From SZUA-38 sp965212525 (GTDB lineage Bacteria; Pseudomonadota; Gammaproteobacteria; Xanthomonadales; SZUA-38), in contig CBDBVC010000032.1 in NCBI GenBank assembly GCA_965212525.1, forward strand, positions 1-64,000: a stretch of 64,000 nucleotides of DNA, written 5' to 3'. A model generated the notes under the pieces. The model searched no databases. It saw only the letters and a list, made by a program, of their open reading frames with translations, and had not been told where the DNA came from. Below are positions 35,372 through 44,457 of this stretch, in pieces (the stretch's first letter is position 1; each line of letters opens with the position of its first letter). The position numbers and the translations under genes are program-made.

Positions 35372-38300
35372 GTGTGTTCTCCAGCCAGTACGGCATCCTG
35401 TTCGGTCTTGCGAATATCCATCAGGTCATACACCACCGGTATGACAACCAGGGTCAGTGCCGTCGAGAAGATCAGACCGCCAATCACCGTGATCGCCATT
35501 GGTGCACGAATCTCGGAACCCTCACCCAGACCCAGTGCCAGTGGCAACAGGCCCAGGACAGTCGTCATCGTGGTCATCAGAATCGGGCGCAGTCGCGAGC
35601 TGCCGGCCTCCAGAATGGCCTGACGCTTTTCAGCGCCCTGCTGTCTGAGCTTGTTGATCAGATCGATCAGAACAATGGCATTATTCACCACGATTCCGAC
35701 CAGCATGATCAGGCCGATGAAGACAATCACCGAGATGGGTGTCCCGGTCAGCATCAGTGCCAGTACGGCGCCTGTCCCGGCAAGCGGTACGGTGAACATG
35801 ATCACCAGCGGATGTATCAGTGACTCGAACTGTGACGCCATTACAAGATAGACCAGGAAAATGGCCAGACCCAGTGCGAAGAAGAGCGAATCGAATGCCG
35901 CCTCCATTTCCTCGCTCTGGCCGACAATGCGGACCTGAACCCCATAAGGCAGCACCACACCGTCAAGCAGCCGCTCGGCTTCCTCAACGGCCTCGTTCAG
36001 GTTGCCATAGCGAAGGTTGGCGGAAATCAGCGCGGCTCTTACCTGGTCTATACGGTCAATCTCGGCAGGGCTGTCACTGACATCCACTGTGGCCACCGCA
36101 CCCAGTCGTATGGTGTTGCCGTTGATATCAAGCAGCAGATTGGTGATGTCGTCAAACGAGGATCGATCGTCCTCCAGGTTTCGCACCAGCACATCGATCT
36201 TGCGGTCCTCACGCTGATACTTGGTTGCGATATCGCCCCTGATCTTGCTGACCACCTGTTGTGACAGATCCCTGACCGTAGAACCCAGCCGGGCCACCTT
36301 TTCCTGATCGAAATGGATCTTGATCTCCGGCTGCCCCTGCTCGAGGCTGGATTTCAGATCGGCAAAGCGATCGGACGATTTCAGTGCTGCCAGAATATCC
36401 AGCGATGTTGTCTTCAGCGTGTCGAGCTGATAACCGCTGACGACAATTTCAAGTGGTGTCGAAAAGCTGAACAGCGCCGGCCGGCTGACACGGTATTCCA
36501 GACCGGGAACGCGTTCGGCCGCATTCCGGGCACTGTCGATCACTGCCGCTTCCACTGCGGCATTGGAACCGGACTCCAGCACGTACAGCATGTCACCGAT
36601 ATTCTCGCCGGCTTCGGTCGGATTGGCATCGATCCGGTTTCCGCTGCCGGTGACAGAATAGATATATCCGATCTCGGCCTGCTCCTTCTGCCGCGTCTCG
36701 ATGGCTGTGACCACCTTGTCGGTATCTTCCAGGGCAGTACCCGGTGGCATCTTCAGCTTGATACTGAATTGCCCCTGTGACAGCTGTGGAATCAGTTCAG
36801 AACCCAGCTGCTGCACACCCTGCCAGGAAAACAGCATGGCCCCAGCCGCGATCAGGATGATGATGAATCGATGCTGCAGTGCCCAGGGCAGCACCCGCTT
36901 GTAGAGTGCGGCCAGTGAGGTATACAGCAGATTGACCGCAGCCGCCGGAAGCTTGAGCAACAGCATCATGCCCTTGCGTAATAGTCGGCCGAGAAACATC
37001 AGGCCCCGCAGGATGAGACTGATCAGATCACTGAACAGCGCCACGCGCGTACTCTGTACCACCCTGCCGACACGTGTTCGGGGCGTTCTGCGCTCGAAGT
37101 CTTCATCTGGAAATGCGGACGGCGACTTCACCACCAGCGATGCCAGCATCGGAATCACCAGCAGGGCGACCAGCAGTGACAGCAGCAATGCGAAGGTCAC
37201 CGTCAGTGCCTGTTCCTTGAACAGCTGGCCGGCGATACCCTGGACGAAGACCAGTGGTACGAAAACCGCCACAGTTGTCAGTGTCGATGCCGTCACCGCA
37301 CCGCCAACTTCGGAAGCGCCATCAATCGCAGCACGAATCACGTGCTTGCCCTGTGAACGGTGCCGGGCAATGTTCTCCAGCACCACAATGGCATTGTCCA
37401 CCAGCAGGCCGACAGCCAGCGCCAGTCCGCCCAGCGACATGATATTGAGAGACAGGCTGGCCGCATCCATGAAGAAGAACGCCGACAGTACCGACAGGGG
37501 AATCGAGGCCGCAATAATGGCAGTGGCCATGCCATCCCTGAGAAACAGATAAATGATCAGGATTGCCAGAATGCCACCCAGGATGGCGGCATCCTTGACC
37601 TGCGAGATCGCCTGCTTGATGAAGATCGACTGATCTTCGACGACCTCGATATTGTAGTTTTCCGGCAGGGTTTCCGAGAGTGAGTCGATACGCGACTTGA
37701 CCCGTTCTGCAACCAGTACCGTGTTGGCATCACCTTCCTTGTAGATGGCAATTTCCACCGCTTCACCACCGTTCATGCGAATGATGGCCTGACGTTCCTT
37801 GTAGCCCTGATTGACCGTCGCCACATCACGAAGATAGATCGGCCGACCCTCCGATGTAGTCACTACCAGATCGCCAATTTCGTCGATGCTGGAGAATTGA
37901 TTCACTGTTCTGACCAGGAACCGTCTCGAACCGCGCTGCAGGTCGCCGCCGGACAGGTTGATGTTTTCCTGTGACAGACGATTGGTCAGGAAGCCAACCG
38001 TCAGACCGAACTGGGCCAGTCTCTCCTGGTCAACCTGAATCTGGATTTCATCCTCCAGACCGCCCGAAATCTTGACAGCTGCGACGCCGTCGATCGACTC
38101 CAGACGCTTTTTAAGATCCTCATCACTGAATCTGCGCAGGCGCTTGAGTGTGGATACCGAATCCGTGGCCTGCGCTCGATTATCGGACATGGCCATGCGC
38201 AGAATCGGGTCGGTTGACGGATTGAAACGCAGCAGCACCGGACGTTTTGATTCAAGTGGTAACCGGATCAGCTCGAGTTTTTCCCGCACATCCAGACCCG

Positions 38301-38610
38301 CCATGTTCATGTCGGTTCCCCAGGCAAACTCAAGCAGGACATCCGACTGTCCGGCCCGTGAAATGGAATGTACCTTGCGTACGCCCTTGACGATGCCGAC
38401 CTGTTCCTCAATCGGCTGGCTGATGAGGTTTTCGATCTCGATCGGTGCCGCACCGTCAAATTCGGTTCGTATGGTGAGCGAGGGATACGACAACTCAGGT
38501 AATAGGTTGACTTTCAGTTCGGACAGTCCGATCAGTCCGAAAATCACCGCCAGAGCCGCCAGCATGCAGACGGTCACCCGACGGCGGGTACATATTTCTA
38601 TCAGCTTCAC
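35368..38610 (-). CDS. RND efflux pump inner-membrane subunit (first of pair)
   Basis: This 1,080-residue RND permease starts MKLIEICTRRRVTVCMLAAL and has the family's periplasmic pore motifs and the TM4 segment AVGLLVDNAIVVLENI, again Asp-Asn in place of Asp-Asp. It is longer than its partner by about 45 residues, mainly from an extra basic and hydrophobic stretch before TM7 (about residues 505-570, including VGRVVQSTRVALFS and LRGLMFLGRLLRKGMMLL). It lies between the adaptor gene (67 bp upstream) and the second pump. No outer-membrane TolC-type gene is in the operon. Confidence 0.92.
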   Translation of the reverse strand: MKLIEICTRRRVTVCMLAALAVIFGLIGLSELKVNLLPELSYPSLTIRTEFDGAAPIEIENLISQPIEEQVGIVKGVRKVHSISRAGQSDVLLEFAWGTDMNMAGLDVREKLELIRLPLESKRPVLLRFNPSTDPILRMAMSDNRAQATDSVSTLKRLRRFSDEDLKKRLESIDGVAAVKISGGLEDEIQIQVDQERLAQFGLTVGFLTNRLSQENINLSGGDLQRGSRRFLVRTVNQFSSIDEIGDLVVTTSEGRPIYLRDVATVNQGYKERQAIIRMNGGEAVEIAIYKEGDANTVLVAERVKSRIDSLSETLPENYNIEVVEDQSIFIKQAISQVKDAAILGGILAILIIYLFLRDGMATAIIAASIPLSVLSAFFFMDAASLSLNIMSLGGLALAVGLLVDNAIVVLENIARHRSQGKHVIRAAIDGASEVGGAVTASTLTTVAVFVPLVFVQGIAGQLFKEQALTVTFALLLSLLVALLVIPMLASLVVKSPSAFPDEDFERRTPRTRVGRVVQSTRVALFSDLISLILRGLMFLGRLLRKGMMLLLKLPAAAVNLLYTSLAALYKRVLPWALQHRFIIILIAAGAMLFSWQGVQQLGSELIPQLSQGQFSIKLKMPPGTALEDTDKVVTAIETRQKEQAEIGYIYSVTGSGNRIDANPTEAGENIGDMLYVLESGSNAAVEAAVIDSARNAAERVPGLEYRVSRPALFSFSTPLEIVVSGYQLDTLKTTSLDILAALKSSDRFADLKSSLEQGQPEIKIHFDQEKVARLGSTVRDLSQQVVSKIRGDIATKYQREDRKIDVLVRNLEDDRSSFDDITNLLLDINGNTIRLGAVATVDVSDSPAEIDRIDQVRAALISANLRYGNLNEAVEEAERLLDGVVLPYGVQVRIVGQSEEMEAAFDSLFFALGLAIFLVYLVMASQFESLIHPLVIMFTVPLAGTGAVLALMLTGTPISVIVFIGLIMLVGIVVNNAIVLIDLINKLRQQGAEKRQAILEAGSSRLRPILMTTMTTVLGLLPLALGLGEGSEIRAPMAITVIGGLIFSTALTLVVIPVVYDLMDIRKTEQDAVLAGEHT

Positions 38611-38677
38611 AGGCGGTTCTCCAGGTATCCGGGCACGGCGGGTCTGCAGGGGTGGTGTTGGTCACTCATGAGGAGCA

Positions 38678-39829
38678 TCATCCCGGATTGGAATCACTGG
38701 CCACACTGTTGACCTCTTCGGTCACATCGGGCTGCACTTCTTCCGCGACAACGATGCCGGCTTCCTCCTTGTTGAGGATGTCAAGTATGGAACCGCTGCT
38801 GAGCGATACCTGACCATTGATGACAATCACCTGATCATCCTCCAGGCCTGCCATGATCTCCAGCTTGCCATCGGTTTCATAACCGGTGGTTACATCAACA
38901 CGCTTGGCTTTCATGTCCTCGACCCGGTAGACATAACTGTATTCATCCTCGAGTATCACCGCATCGAACGGTACAGTGATGACATCCTGATGACGGTCAT
39001 AAACGATATTGACCCGCGCGAACATGCCGGGCTTGAGTGTCAGATCAGTGTTGTCGAGCTCGACGGTGGCCCGGAAAGTACCCACGGTGGCATCGATGCT
39101 CGGGCTGATGCGCTTGACAATACCCTCGAAACGCCGACCCGGGAAGGCATCCACATTGACCAGGGCACGCTGATCGGTTCTCAGTGTCGACAGTTCACGT
39201 TCAGGTACGAACAGCACGGCATTGAGCCGGTCGAAGTCGCTGATCTTGAACACCGTTTCGTACTGATTGACCAGATTGCCGCGCTTGATCATGCGGTCAG
39301 TGATCACTCCTGAGATGGGTGATCTGACGTCAGTGTAACTGAGAGTCAGCTGGGTCAGACGATGGCTGGCCTTGTGCGCTTCGAGATCTGCCCTTGCCAG
39401 TTCATAGGCATCGGAGCTGATGAGTTTTTTCTGGTACAACTCGCTGGAGCGGGTATAGTCCTTCTGCAGTCGATCCAGAGTTGCCTCTGATCGTTCAAGC
39501 TCAAGCTGTAATTGTTCACGATCGAGTCTGGCGACGATCTGATCGGCCTCGACCAGATCGCCCTCTTCGACCAGGATATCAAGCACGATGCCACCGGTCT
39601 TGGCGACGATTTCAGTCTCGTCCTCGGCTTCAAGAGTGGCGGTACCATTGTAGGCGGCGTGTACATTGCCTCGACCCACGCGAGCCACTTCTACCGGAAA
39701 CGCGGTCTCTTCCTTGTCTTCGCTTTTTTCTTCCGCGGCATTGTCTGCATTGCCCTGAGGACGGCTGCAACCCTGTCCGATTGCTGCAAACACGAGACAG
39801 GCAAGGATGAGGCGAGTGAAATTCACCAT
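38678..39829 (-). CDS. RND efflux periplasmic adaptor (membrane fusion protein)
   Basis: The 383-residue adaptor has a lipoprotein-like signal (MVNFTRLILACLVFAAIGQGC, candidate acylated Cys 21), an acidic linker, a lipoyl domain (TEIVAKTGGIVLDILVEEGD), a short coiled-coil hairpin (about residues 105-165), the second lipoyl half (YTDVRSPISGVITDRMIKRG) and beta-barrel and membrane-proximal domains. It would link the two RND pumps to an outer-membrane channel encoded elsewhere. It is the first gene of the operon and is preceded by a striking palindrome, a likely repressor site. Confidence 0.92.
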   Translation of the reverse strand: MVNFTRLILACLVFAAIGQGCSRPQGNADNAAEEKSEDKEETAFPVEVARVGRGNVHAAYNGTATLEAEDETEIVAKTGGIVLDILVEEGDLVEADQIVARLDREQLQLELERSEATLDRLQKDYTRSSELYQKKLISSDAYELARADLEAHKASHRLTQLTLSYTDVRSPISGVITDRMIKRGNLVNQYETVFKISDFDRLNAVLFVPERELSTLRTDQRALVNVDAFPGRRFEGIVKRISPSIDATVGTFRATVELDNTDLTLKPGMFARVNIVYDRHQDVITVPFDAVILEDEYSYVYRVEDMKAKRVDVTTGYETDGKLEIMAGLEDDQVIVINGQVSLSSGSILDILNKEEAGIVVAEEVQPDVTEEVNSVASDSNPG

Positions 39830-39855
39830 GAATGTTTCTCCGACAAAATTCGTTA

Positions 39856-39879
39856 GGTGTTATGGTCGACTATAACACC
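39856..39879 (-). promoter_or_regulatory. 24-bp palindrome, probable operator of the efflux operon
   Basis: The arms GGTGTTAT and ATAACACC (8 bp each, perfect) flank a central GTCGAC palindrome, with a single mismatched pair between. On the minus strand it contains TATAGT, a usable -10, and lies 27 bp before the adaptor ATG. Such sites are typical of TetR-type repressors of efflux operons. No regulator gene is adjacent, so the binding protein is unknown. Confidence 0.55.
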
Positions 39880-40011
39880 ACCACACAGGCCCAAATACGG
39901 CCATTAGTCATAGTGGTCGGGATTATTGGTTCCTGGCCGTAATCGTGACGTGAACGTTTTCATTCAGGTACAGTTTTTTGTACTGGTGTATTCCTGTTGA
40001 TGTCAATGAGC

Positions 40012-40020
40012 TGTTATAAT
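40012..40020 (+). promoter_or_regulatory. extended -10 promoter for the cytochrome c pair
   Basis: TGTTATAAT is a perfect -10 (40015-40020) with the TGn extension. There is no good -35. Transcription would start near 40027, which rules out starts upstream of ATG 40055. An inverted repeat around 39967-39987 (GTACA and TGTAC arms with a T-rich loop) lies at the position of an upstream regulator site. Confidence 0.6.
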
Positions 40021-40054
40021 GCGGCGTTTAGACCAATCCTTTGGAACCAACACG

Positions 40055-40396
40055 ATGAAGAAGACGTTCGCTCTGGCCTGTCTCTGTGTGCTGATGTCCG
40101 TGTCCGGCACCAGCGTTCTTGCATCCGGTAATGCAGAAGAAGGCAGGCAGCTGGCCTATACCTGCACCGGCTGTCATGGCATCCCGGGTTACATCAATGC
40201 CTACCCGACCTACCATGTTCCCAAGATTGGCGGACAGAACTACGAGTACATCGTCAGCGCACTGAAGGCATACCGATCAGGTGAACGTACCCACCCGACC
40301 ATGAATGCACAGGCCACCACTCTGACCGATCAGCAGATTGATGACATTGCCAGTTACTTCGTGACATTCAAGAACAACAAAGAGACAAGCGAATGA
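40055..40396 (+). CDS. class I cytochrome c, first of pair
   Basis: The 113-residue precursor has a signal peptide (about 24 residues, ending SVLA) and one haem site, CTGCH (C37, C40, H41). A candidate Met ligand is in HPTMNAQATTLTD, and the final helix is QIDDIASYF. Size and the AYRSGERTHPTMN stretch resemble one half of a dihaem cytochrome c4 or a c5/c553-type protein. It would be a periplasmic electron carrier. Its stop overlaps the start of the second cytochrome gene by four bases. Confidence 0.9.
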   Translation: MKKTFALACLCVLMSVSGTSVLASGNAEEGRQLAYTCTGCHGIPGYINAYPTYHVPKIGGQNYEYIVSALKAYRSGERTHPTMNAQATTLTDQQIDDIASYFVTFKNNKETSE

Positions 40397-40716
40397 AACA
40401 GATTGCATTGATGCTACTTGCCCTCATGATCGCCAACAGCGTGTTCGCCAAGGGCGACCCGGTCGAAGGTGAGAAAAAATCCATCACCTGCCAGGCCTGC
40501 CACGGCACTGATGGCAATGGAACCGATCCGACCTATCCAAGACTGGCTGGTCAGTACGCCGATTACCTGGCTCATTCCATGAAGGCGTACCAGAATGGCG
40601 ATCGCACCAATGTGGTCATGGTCGGCATGATGAGTACCCTCAGCGAAGAGGACATTGAAGACCTGGCTGCATTCTATGCCAGCAAGACAGGCCTGATCGA
40701 CCTCAAGATCAAGTAA
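40393..40716 (+). CDS. class I cytochrome c, second of pair
   Basis: The 107-residue precursor has a signal peptide (about 19 residues, ending VFA) and one haem site, CQACH (C33, C36, H37), followed by the cytochrome c4-like PTYPRLAGQYADYLAHSMKAY and QNGDRTNVVMVGMMSTLSEED with candidate Met ligands, then a DIEDLAAFYAS final helix. Both genes keep the same plan, as though a dihaem cytochrome c4 were split in two. The electron donor and acceptor are not in the window. Confidence 0.92.
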   Translation: MKQIALMLLALMIANSVFAKGDPVEGEKKSITCQACHGTDGNGTDPTYPRLAGQYADYLAHSMKAYQNGDRTNVVMVGMMSTLSEEDIEDLAAFYASKTGLIDLKIK

Positions 40717-40728
40717 GCACCCCGCTGA

Positions 40729-42270
40729 TCACATCTGGCATTGCACGCCTGCAATGCCAGTCAGCCGAAGCAGCCGGAGTGAGCCGCTACTGAACCCCGG
40801 CATGTCACTCTGCCATTCGACATCCACACTGCCATCGTCACGAATCGACAGCGAAAGGCTGCCCCAGTCTGACTGTTGCAGGGATGCCTGATCGAACTGA
40901 TCGCCAAACTGCCCCCCGGAATAGATAAATACGGGCGCATCGGTAATCCTGTTATCGATGATTTCAGCCTGGGACACCAGCCAGGTCTGCACACCATCGA
41001 CATAGACAAACCAGGTAATGAATGCGACAGGATGTTCTATGCCCTGCAACAGGGTCAGCGTAAAGCCATGGCCAGATTCTGTCGGCTGGTAATAGCTGCC
41101 ACTGAGACATCCCACGGGGCCCTGGTCGACAAAGCCCAGCTGTTCCAGACTCAGGTAGCCTGAAGCGAAACGCGGATCTTCTGCATCCCAGTACAGATGT
41201 GCATTACGTTCATCGGAAAATCGCAGCACCAGTTCGCCCCACTCTTCCAGATTGACATCGTCAGAATCGAATTGTGGCGGAAAACCGGCCGAAGAGGTGA
41301 TCAGCAAGGGGATGTTGGCCTGGTTTTCCCGCAGTGTGCCAAGACCGGTCATCCAAACCGGTTCGCCGTCAAGAAAATGGTACCAGTAGGCATTGATGCG
41401 GGATTCACCCACCCCTGACTGAGGAGCCAGCACCTCGATGATCAGGCCTTGACCACTCTGCACCGGCACGTACCACAGCCCTGAATACACATGCGGCTGA
41501 TGAACTGCCGCAATGTGGGTATGCAGGAAGGACCAGCTGTCGGCCAGATCCTGTTCCGTGTAGGTGTGCCCGCCATTACCGGTACGGTAGACAAGATCCT
41601 GCCCTTCGGACCAGCCGGCGTTGAGGAAACGGCTGTAGTCTGCTAATGCGAATGATGCCAGGGGATCGTCGACACCGACACTTATATGAACCGGAATGGT
41701 CCTGTGTGCCTGGGCAAACACACTGTTGCCGGCGTAGGCATCCACGGCACCGGCACGAACGGCGTAGGCCCTGAATCGCTGACCACGTCTTAGCATGAAG
41801 TCATGCAGGATATGACCACCGGAGGAGAAACCCCAGGCCAGCAGACGGCCTTCATCGACAGGATAACGGCTGATCACATCGTCGATGATCTGATGCATTC
41901 GACGCTCGGCCACGGCAGGAATCCAGCCACCCTGTGAACCTGTGCCAATCTGAGCCGCCACGGCGAAGCCGTTACGATCTGCGATATCACGCCAGAAGTT
42001 TCTTGTGGCGATCGCTGACTGGTGTGCGTTGCCGGGTCCGGCAGTTCCGTGATACACCAGAAGCAGTGGTGCCAGATCCTGATCGGCCTGCAGTACAGAC
42101 TGGGGAACATACAGATGATACTGATAAGCGCTGCCGTTGCTCGTGTCTGTCAGTTGCAGTGTCAGTGATTGACCTGTTTGCGCATGACCGACAGACGCAA
42201 GACCTGCCAGCATCAGCCACCGAAGCAGGCGACCCGCGATACCTGTGCTGAATTCAGGCCACCGGATCAC
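40729..42270 (-). CDS. secreted PHB depolymerase-like esterase with duplicated C-terminal domain
   Basis: The 513-residue protein has a signal peptide (cut near HAQ, residues 29-31) and an alpha/beta hydrolase of the PHB depolymerase/feruloyl esterase type: LLLVYHGTAGPG, the nucleophile in GFSSGG (S149), an acid at D201 or D202 and H235 in GGHTY. From residue 262 come two copies of a domain of about 125 residues, beginning YSGLWYVPVQSGQGLIIEVL and LSGSYYQPTESGHGFTLTLL. This GLWY/GQGF type is a repeat in other gammaproteobacterial exported proteins, with no known function. It starts with GTG overlapping the nfuA stop. Substrate unknown. Confidence 0.82.
   Translation of the reverse strand: MIRWPEFSTGIAGRLLRWLMLAGLASVGHAQTGQSLTLQLTDTSNGSAYQYHLYVPQSVLQADQDLAPLLLVYHGTAGPGNAHQSAIATRNFWRDIADRNGFAVAAQIGTGSQGGWIPAVAERRMHQIIDDVISRYPVDEGRLLAWGFSSGGHILHDFMLRRGQRFRAYAVRAGAVDAYAGNSVFAQAHRTIPVHISVGVDDPLASFALADYSRFLNAGWSEGQDLVYRTGNGGHTYTEQDLADSWSFLHTHIAAVHQPHVYSGLWYVPVQSGQGLIIEVLAPQSGVGESRINAYWYHFLDGEPVWMTGLGTLRENQANIPLLITSSAGFPPQFDSDDVNLEEWGELVLRFSDERNAHLYWDAEDPRFASGYLSLEQLGFVDQGPVGCLSGSYYQPTESGHGFTLTLLQGIEHPVAFITWFVYVDGVQTWLVSQAEIIDNRITDAPVFIYSGGQFGDQFDQASLQQSDWGSLSLSIRDDGSVDVEWQSDMPGFSSGSLRLLRLTGIAGVQCQM
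40735..40760. terminator. perfect 11-bp hairpin between convergent genes
   Basis: CTGGCATTGCA and its exact complement (loop CGCC) lie 19 bp after the cytochrome stop and overlap the last codons of the esterase gene. No T run follows on either strand, so it may work as a weak bidirectional terminator or an mRNA end stabiliser. Confidence 0.42.
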
Positions 42271-42863
42271 TGGAAATACGGGTTGGTTCCTGACTGATGG
42301 TCGGTGGCATCATGAATACGTGATATTTCCGGACAACGTTGCCTGAGGGTCTTTTCCACACCATGCTTGAGGGTCTGGTCGACCATACTGCATCCCTGGC
42401 ATCCACCTCCGAACTGAAGCACGATCTCGGTCTGATCGATGACATCAACCAGAGTGACCATACCGCCATGCGAGGCCAGCGATGGGTTGATCTCGCTTTC
42501 GAGCACATAGCGAACACGGACATCCAGGTCGGCATCATCGGCTGGTGCATCGCCCTTGATGTCCGGTGCCGTCACCAGCAGTGAACCACCGGCACGCTCA
42601 TCGATATAATCGATAACCGCCTGCTTCAGAAAGGGTTGGCTCTTCTCGTCAATGACCAGACTGAATCCCCCAACCTGCTGGACAGGATTGTCTGATGCTT
42701 CATCTTCGAGCCGGGTGAATGTCAGTTCACATTCCGCTGCCGCTGTGCCTGGCTTGTGCACCAGGAGCTTCAGTGCCAGCCCGGGTTCGTCCTGCTGCCT
42801 GAGCAGCTGCTGCAGAAATGTCTCGGCACTCGCCGTTATCTTGATTGGGGATTCTGAATTCAT
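42267..42863 (-). CDS. nfuA: iron-sulfur biogenesis protein NfuA
   Basis: NfuA carries [4Fe-4S] clusters to client proteins. The 198-residue protein has a degenerate A-type N-terminal domain (ITASAETFLQQLL, VHKPGTAAAECELTF) and a C-terminal Nfu domain with INPSLASHGGMVTLV and the cluster-binding FGGGCQGCSMVDQTLKHGVE (C-x-x-C). It lines up with E. coli NfuA end to end. ATG 42863 follows a GAGGA site at proper distance; the in-frame ATG at 42890 is less likely. Confidence 0.95.
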   Translation of the reverse strand: MNSESPIKITASAETFLQQLLRQQDEPGLALKLLVHKPGTAAAECELTFTRLEDEASDNPVQQVGGFSLVIDEKSQPFLKQAVIDYIDERAGGSLLVTAPDIKGDAPADDADLDVRVRYVLESEINPSLASHGGMVTLVDVIDQTEIVLQFGGGCQGCSMVDQTLKHGVEKTLRQRCPEISRIHDATDHQSGTNPYFQ

Positions 42864-42890
42864 CATTCCTCGGTTCATGGGTTGCGACAA

Positions 42891-43913
42891 TCAACTGATG
42901 GCCGCATACAGTCTGGGCAATGAAACGTCCAGCCGGTGATCGATGCCCGAATGAGTGCCATCGAATTCCTCATACTCGTGCTCGATGGCATGTTCCGACA
43001 TAAGCTGACTCAACCGCCTTGTTCCATAATGAATATGGTACTGATCACGGTTTCCACAATCCATGTAGATCAGGTGCATGGTCTGCAGCGCCTTCCTGTG
43101 GCTGGCCAGCATGGATACAGGATCGTGTTGCAGCCAGCGCTGCCAGCGGGCATCGTGCATCTCCAGGGTATGCAGATCAAAGGGCATGGTAATCTTGAGT
43201 GGATCATCAGGATCCGGATCGTAACTGGCAGCCATGCAACACAGCATCAGTGTGTGAAATTCATCACCACTGCGATTGGTCTTCTGCCAGAACGAACGAA
43301 TGAATGCGGCCGGATCATTGTCATGGCGAGCCAGTGTTTCGGCCACCTTGGGGAAATCGGGACGGTACACCAGATCGAAGTTGGCATCTCCCGAATGACT
43401 GGCAAATGCTCCCCAGTATTCCGGAAACTTCATAGCCAGCATCATGGCGCCGTATCCTCCCGAGGATTTGCCGAACACGGCTCGCTGGGCACGACTGGTC
43501 AGGGTTCTCAGGTTTTCATTGGTGAACGGTATCAGTTCATGATGAATATAGTCCGAATACATGCCCACCGCTGAAGAGTTCACGTACTGGTTTCCACCCA
43601 GCGAGGTGAAACAGTCGGGTGATACCACGATCACTTCACCCATTTTTCCAGCGGAAATCAGTCGATCGACACGTTCGAACAGGTTTTCATCAAAGCCTTT
43701 CCAGTTGTTTGCAGAGCGACCGCTGTTGGTAAATGCTGCCAGATGCCAGATGACCGGATAACTTTCATGAGAGGACTGATAACCCGGTGGCAGATAGACC
43801 AGCAGATCACGTACCGCAGAATCACCCAGCGGATTACCTTGCAGCACATCAGATGAATGTCTCAGTGTGATGACCTTGCCGCTTATCTGTCTTGATGGAT
43901 TAGCCGTGTTCAT
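42891..43913 (-). CDS. esterase D/Ag85-type alpha/beta hydrolase
   Basis: The 340-residue protein lacks a signal peptide and has the enterochelin-esterase/S-formylglutathione-hydrolase-like fold: LLVYLPPGYQSSHESYPVIW near residue 37, nucleophile S150 in FGKSSGGYGAMML, an acid in MDCGNRDQYH and the histidine in DGTHSGID. The triad is complete. The oxyanion-side segment HLAAFTNSGRSANN is unlike classic S-formylglutathione hydrolases, so the substrate is open. It precedes nfuA on the same strand. Confidence 0.82.
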   Translation of the reverse strand: MNTANPSRQISGKVITLRHSSDVLQGNPLGDSAVRDLLVYLPPGYQSSHESYPVIWHLAAFTNSGRSANNWKGFDENLFERVDRLISAGKMGEVIVVSPDCFTSLGGNQYVNSSAVGMYSDYIHHELIPFTNENLRTLTSRAQRAVFGKSSGGYGAMMLAMKFPEYWGAFASHSGDANFDLVYRPDFPKVAETLARHDNDPAAFIRSFWQKTNRSGDEFHTLMLCCMAASYDPDPDDPLKITMPFDLHTLEMHDARWQRWLQHDPVSMLASHRKALQTMHLIYMDCGNRDQYHIHYGTRRLSQLMSEHAIEHEYEEFDGTHSGIDHRLDVSLPRLYAAIS

Positions 43914-44118
43914 TATGTCTTCTGTTGCCCGGAATTTACTGTATCAGCGATGGATTAATTGTATGAATCATCGCCTCGGCCGACCCTGACAGTTTACCAC
44001 GTCTGGCATCACTTGTTGTTTATCAATCGCTGAACCTCTAAGCCATAATTGCTGCATCGGTGACACACAAATCGGGTTACAATGATTGGCCTGTGCAACA
44101 CAAGCGGTTGATTCAATC

Positions 44119-44457
44119 ATGTCAGACCTGGTGAAGAAAAAATGCAAACCCTGTGAAGGTGGCACCGAACCACTGGAGAGGGAAACGATTTCCCCATACC
44201 TGTTGCAAATACCCGGCTGGCAGGTCGATGCATCCCACACCAGCATCCACAAACGTTTTCATTTCAGGAACTTTCATGAAACCATGGCATTCATCAATGC
44301 CATGGCATGGCTTTCACACCAGGAAGATCACCATGCCGATTTCACCACCGGCTACAACTATTGCGACGTGCAGTACACCACGCATGCGATCAGCGGGCTG
44401 TCTGAAAACGACTTCATCTGCGCAGCCAAGATCGAACGATTGCTGATCAACGGCTGA
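44119..44457 (+). CDS. phhB: pterin-4a-carbinolamine dehydratase
   Basis: The enzyme recycles the oxidised pterin made by phenylalanine hydroxylase. The 112-residue protein has MSDLVKKKCKPCEGG as its start, WQVDASHTSIHKRFHF, and the active-site motif HQEDHHADF (H71, H72) with H89 in TTHAISGL. ATG 44119 gives the usual size; the longer frame from 44086 is not needed. No phenylalanine hydroxylase is nearby. Its stop shares one base with the next start (TGATG), so it is coupled to the CPBP-like gene. Confidence 0.93.
   Translation: MSDLVKKKCKPCEGGTEPLERETISPYLLQIPGWQVDASHTSIHKRFHFRNFHETMAFINAMAWLSHQEDHHADFTTGYNYCDVQYTTHAISGLSENDFICAAKIERLLING

Noticed and set aside
35000..37552. Several plus-strand open frames of 100-200 codons opposite the RND genes
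   Set aside because: They are shadows of the two conserved permeases, rich in Ser, Arg and Thr without domain marks.
39967..40005. FNR/ANR-type site before the cytochrome genes (TTGATGTCAA)
   Set aside because: The half-sites are too close (TTGA-TG-TCAA rather than TTGAT-N4-ATCAA).
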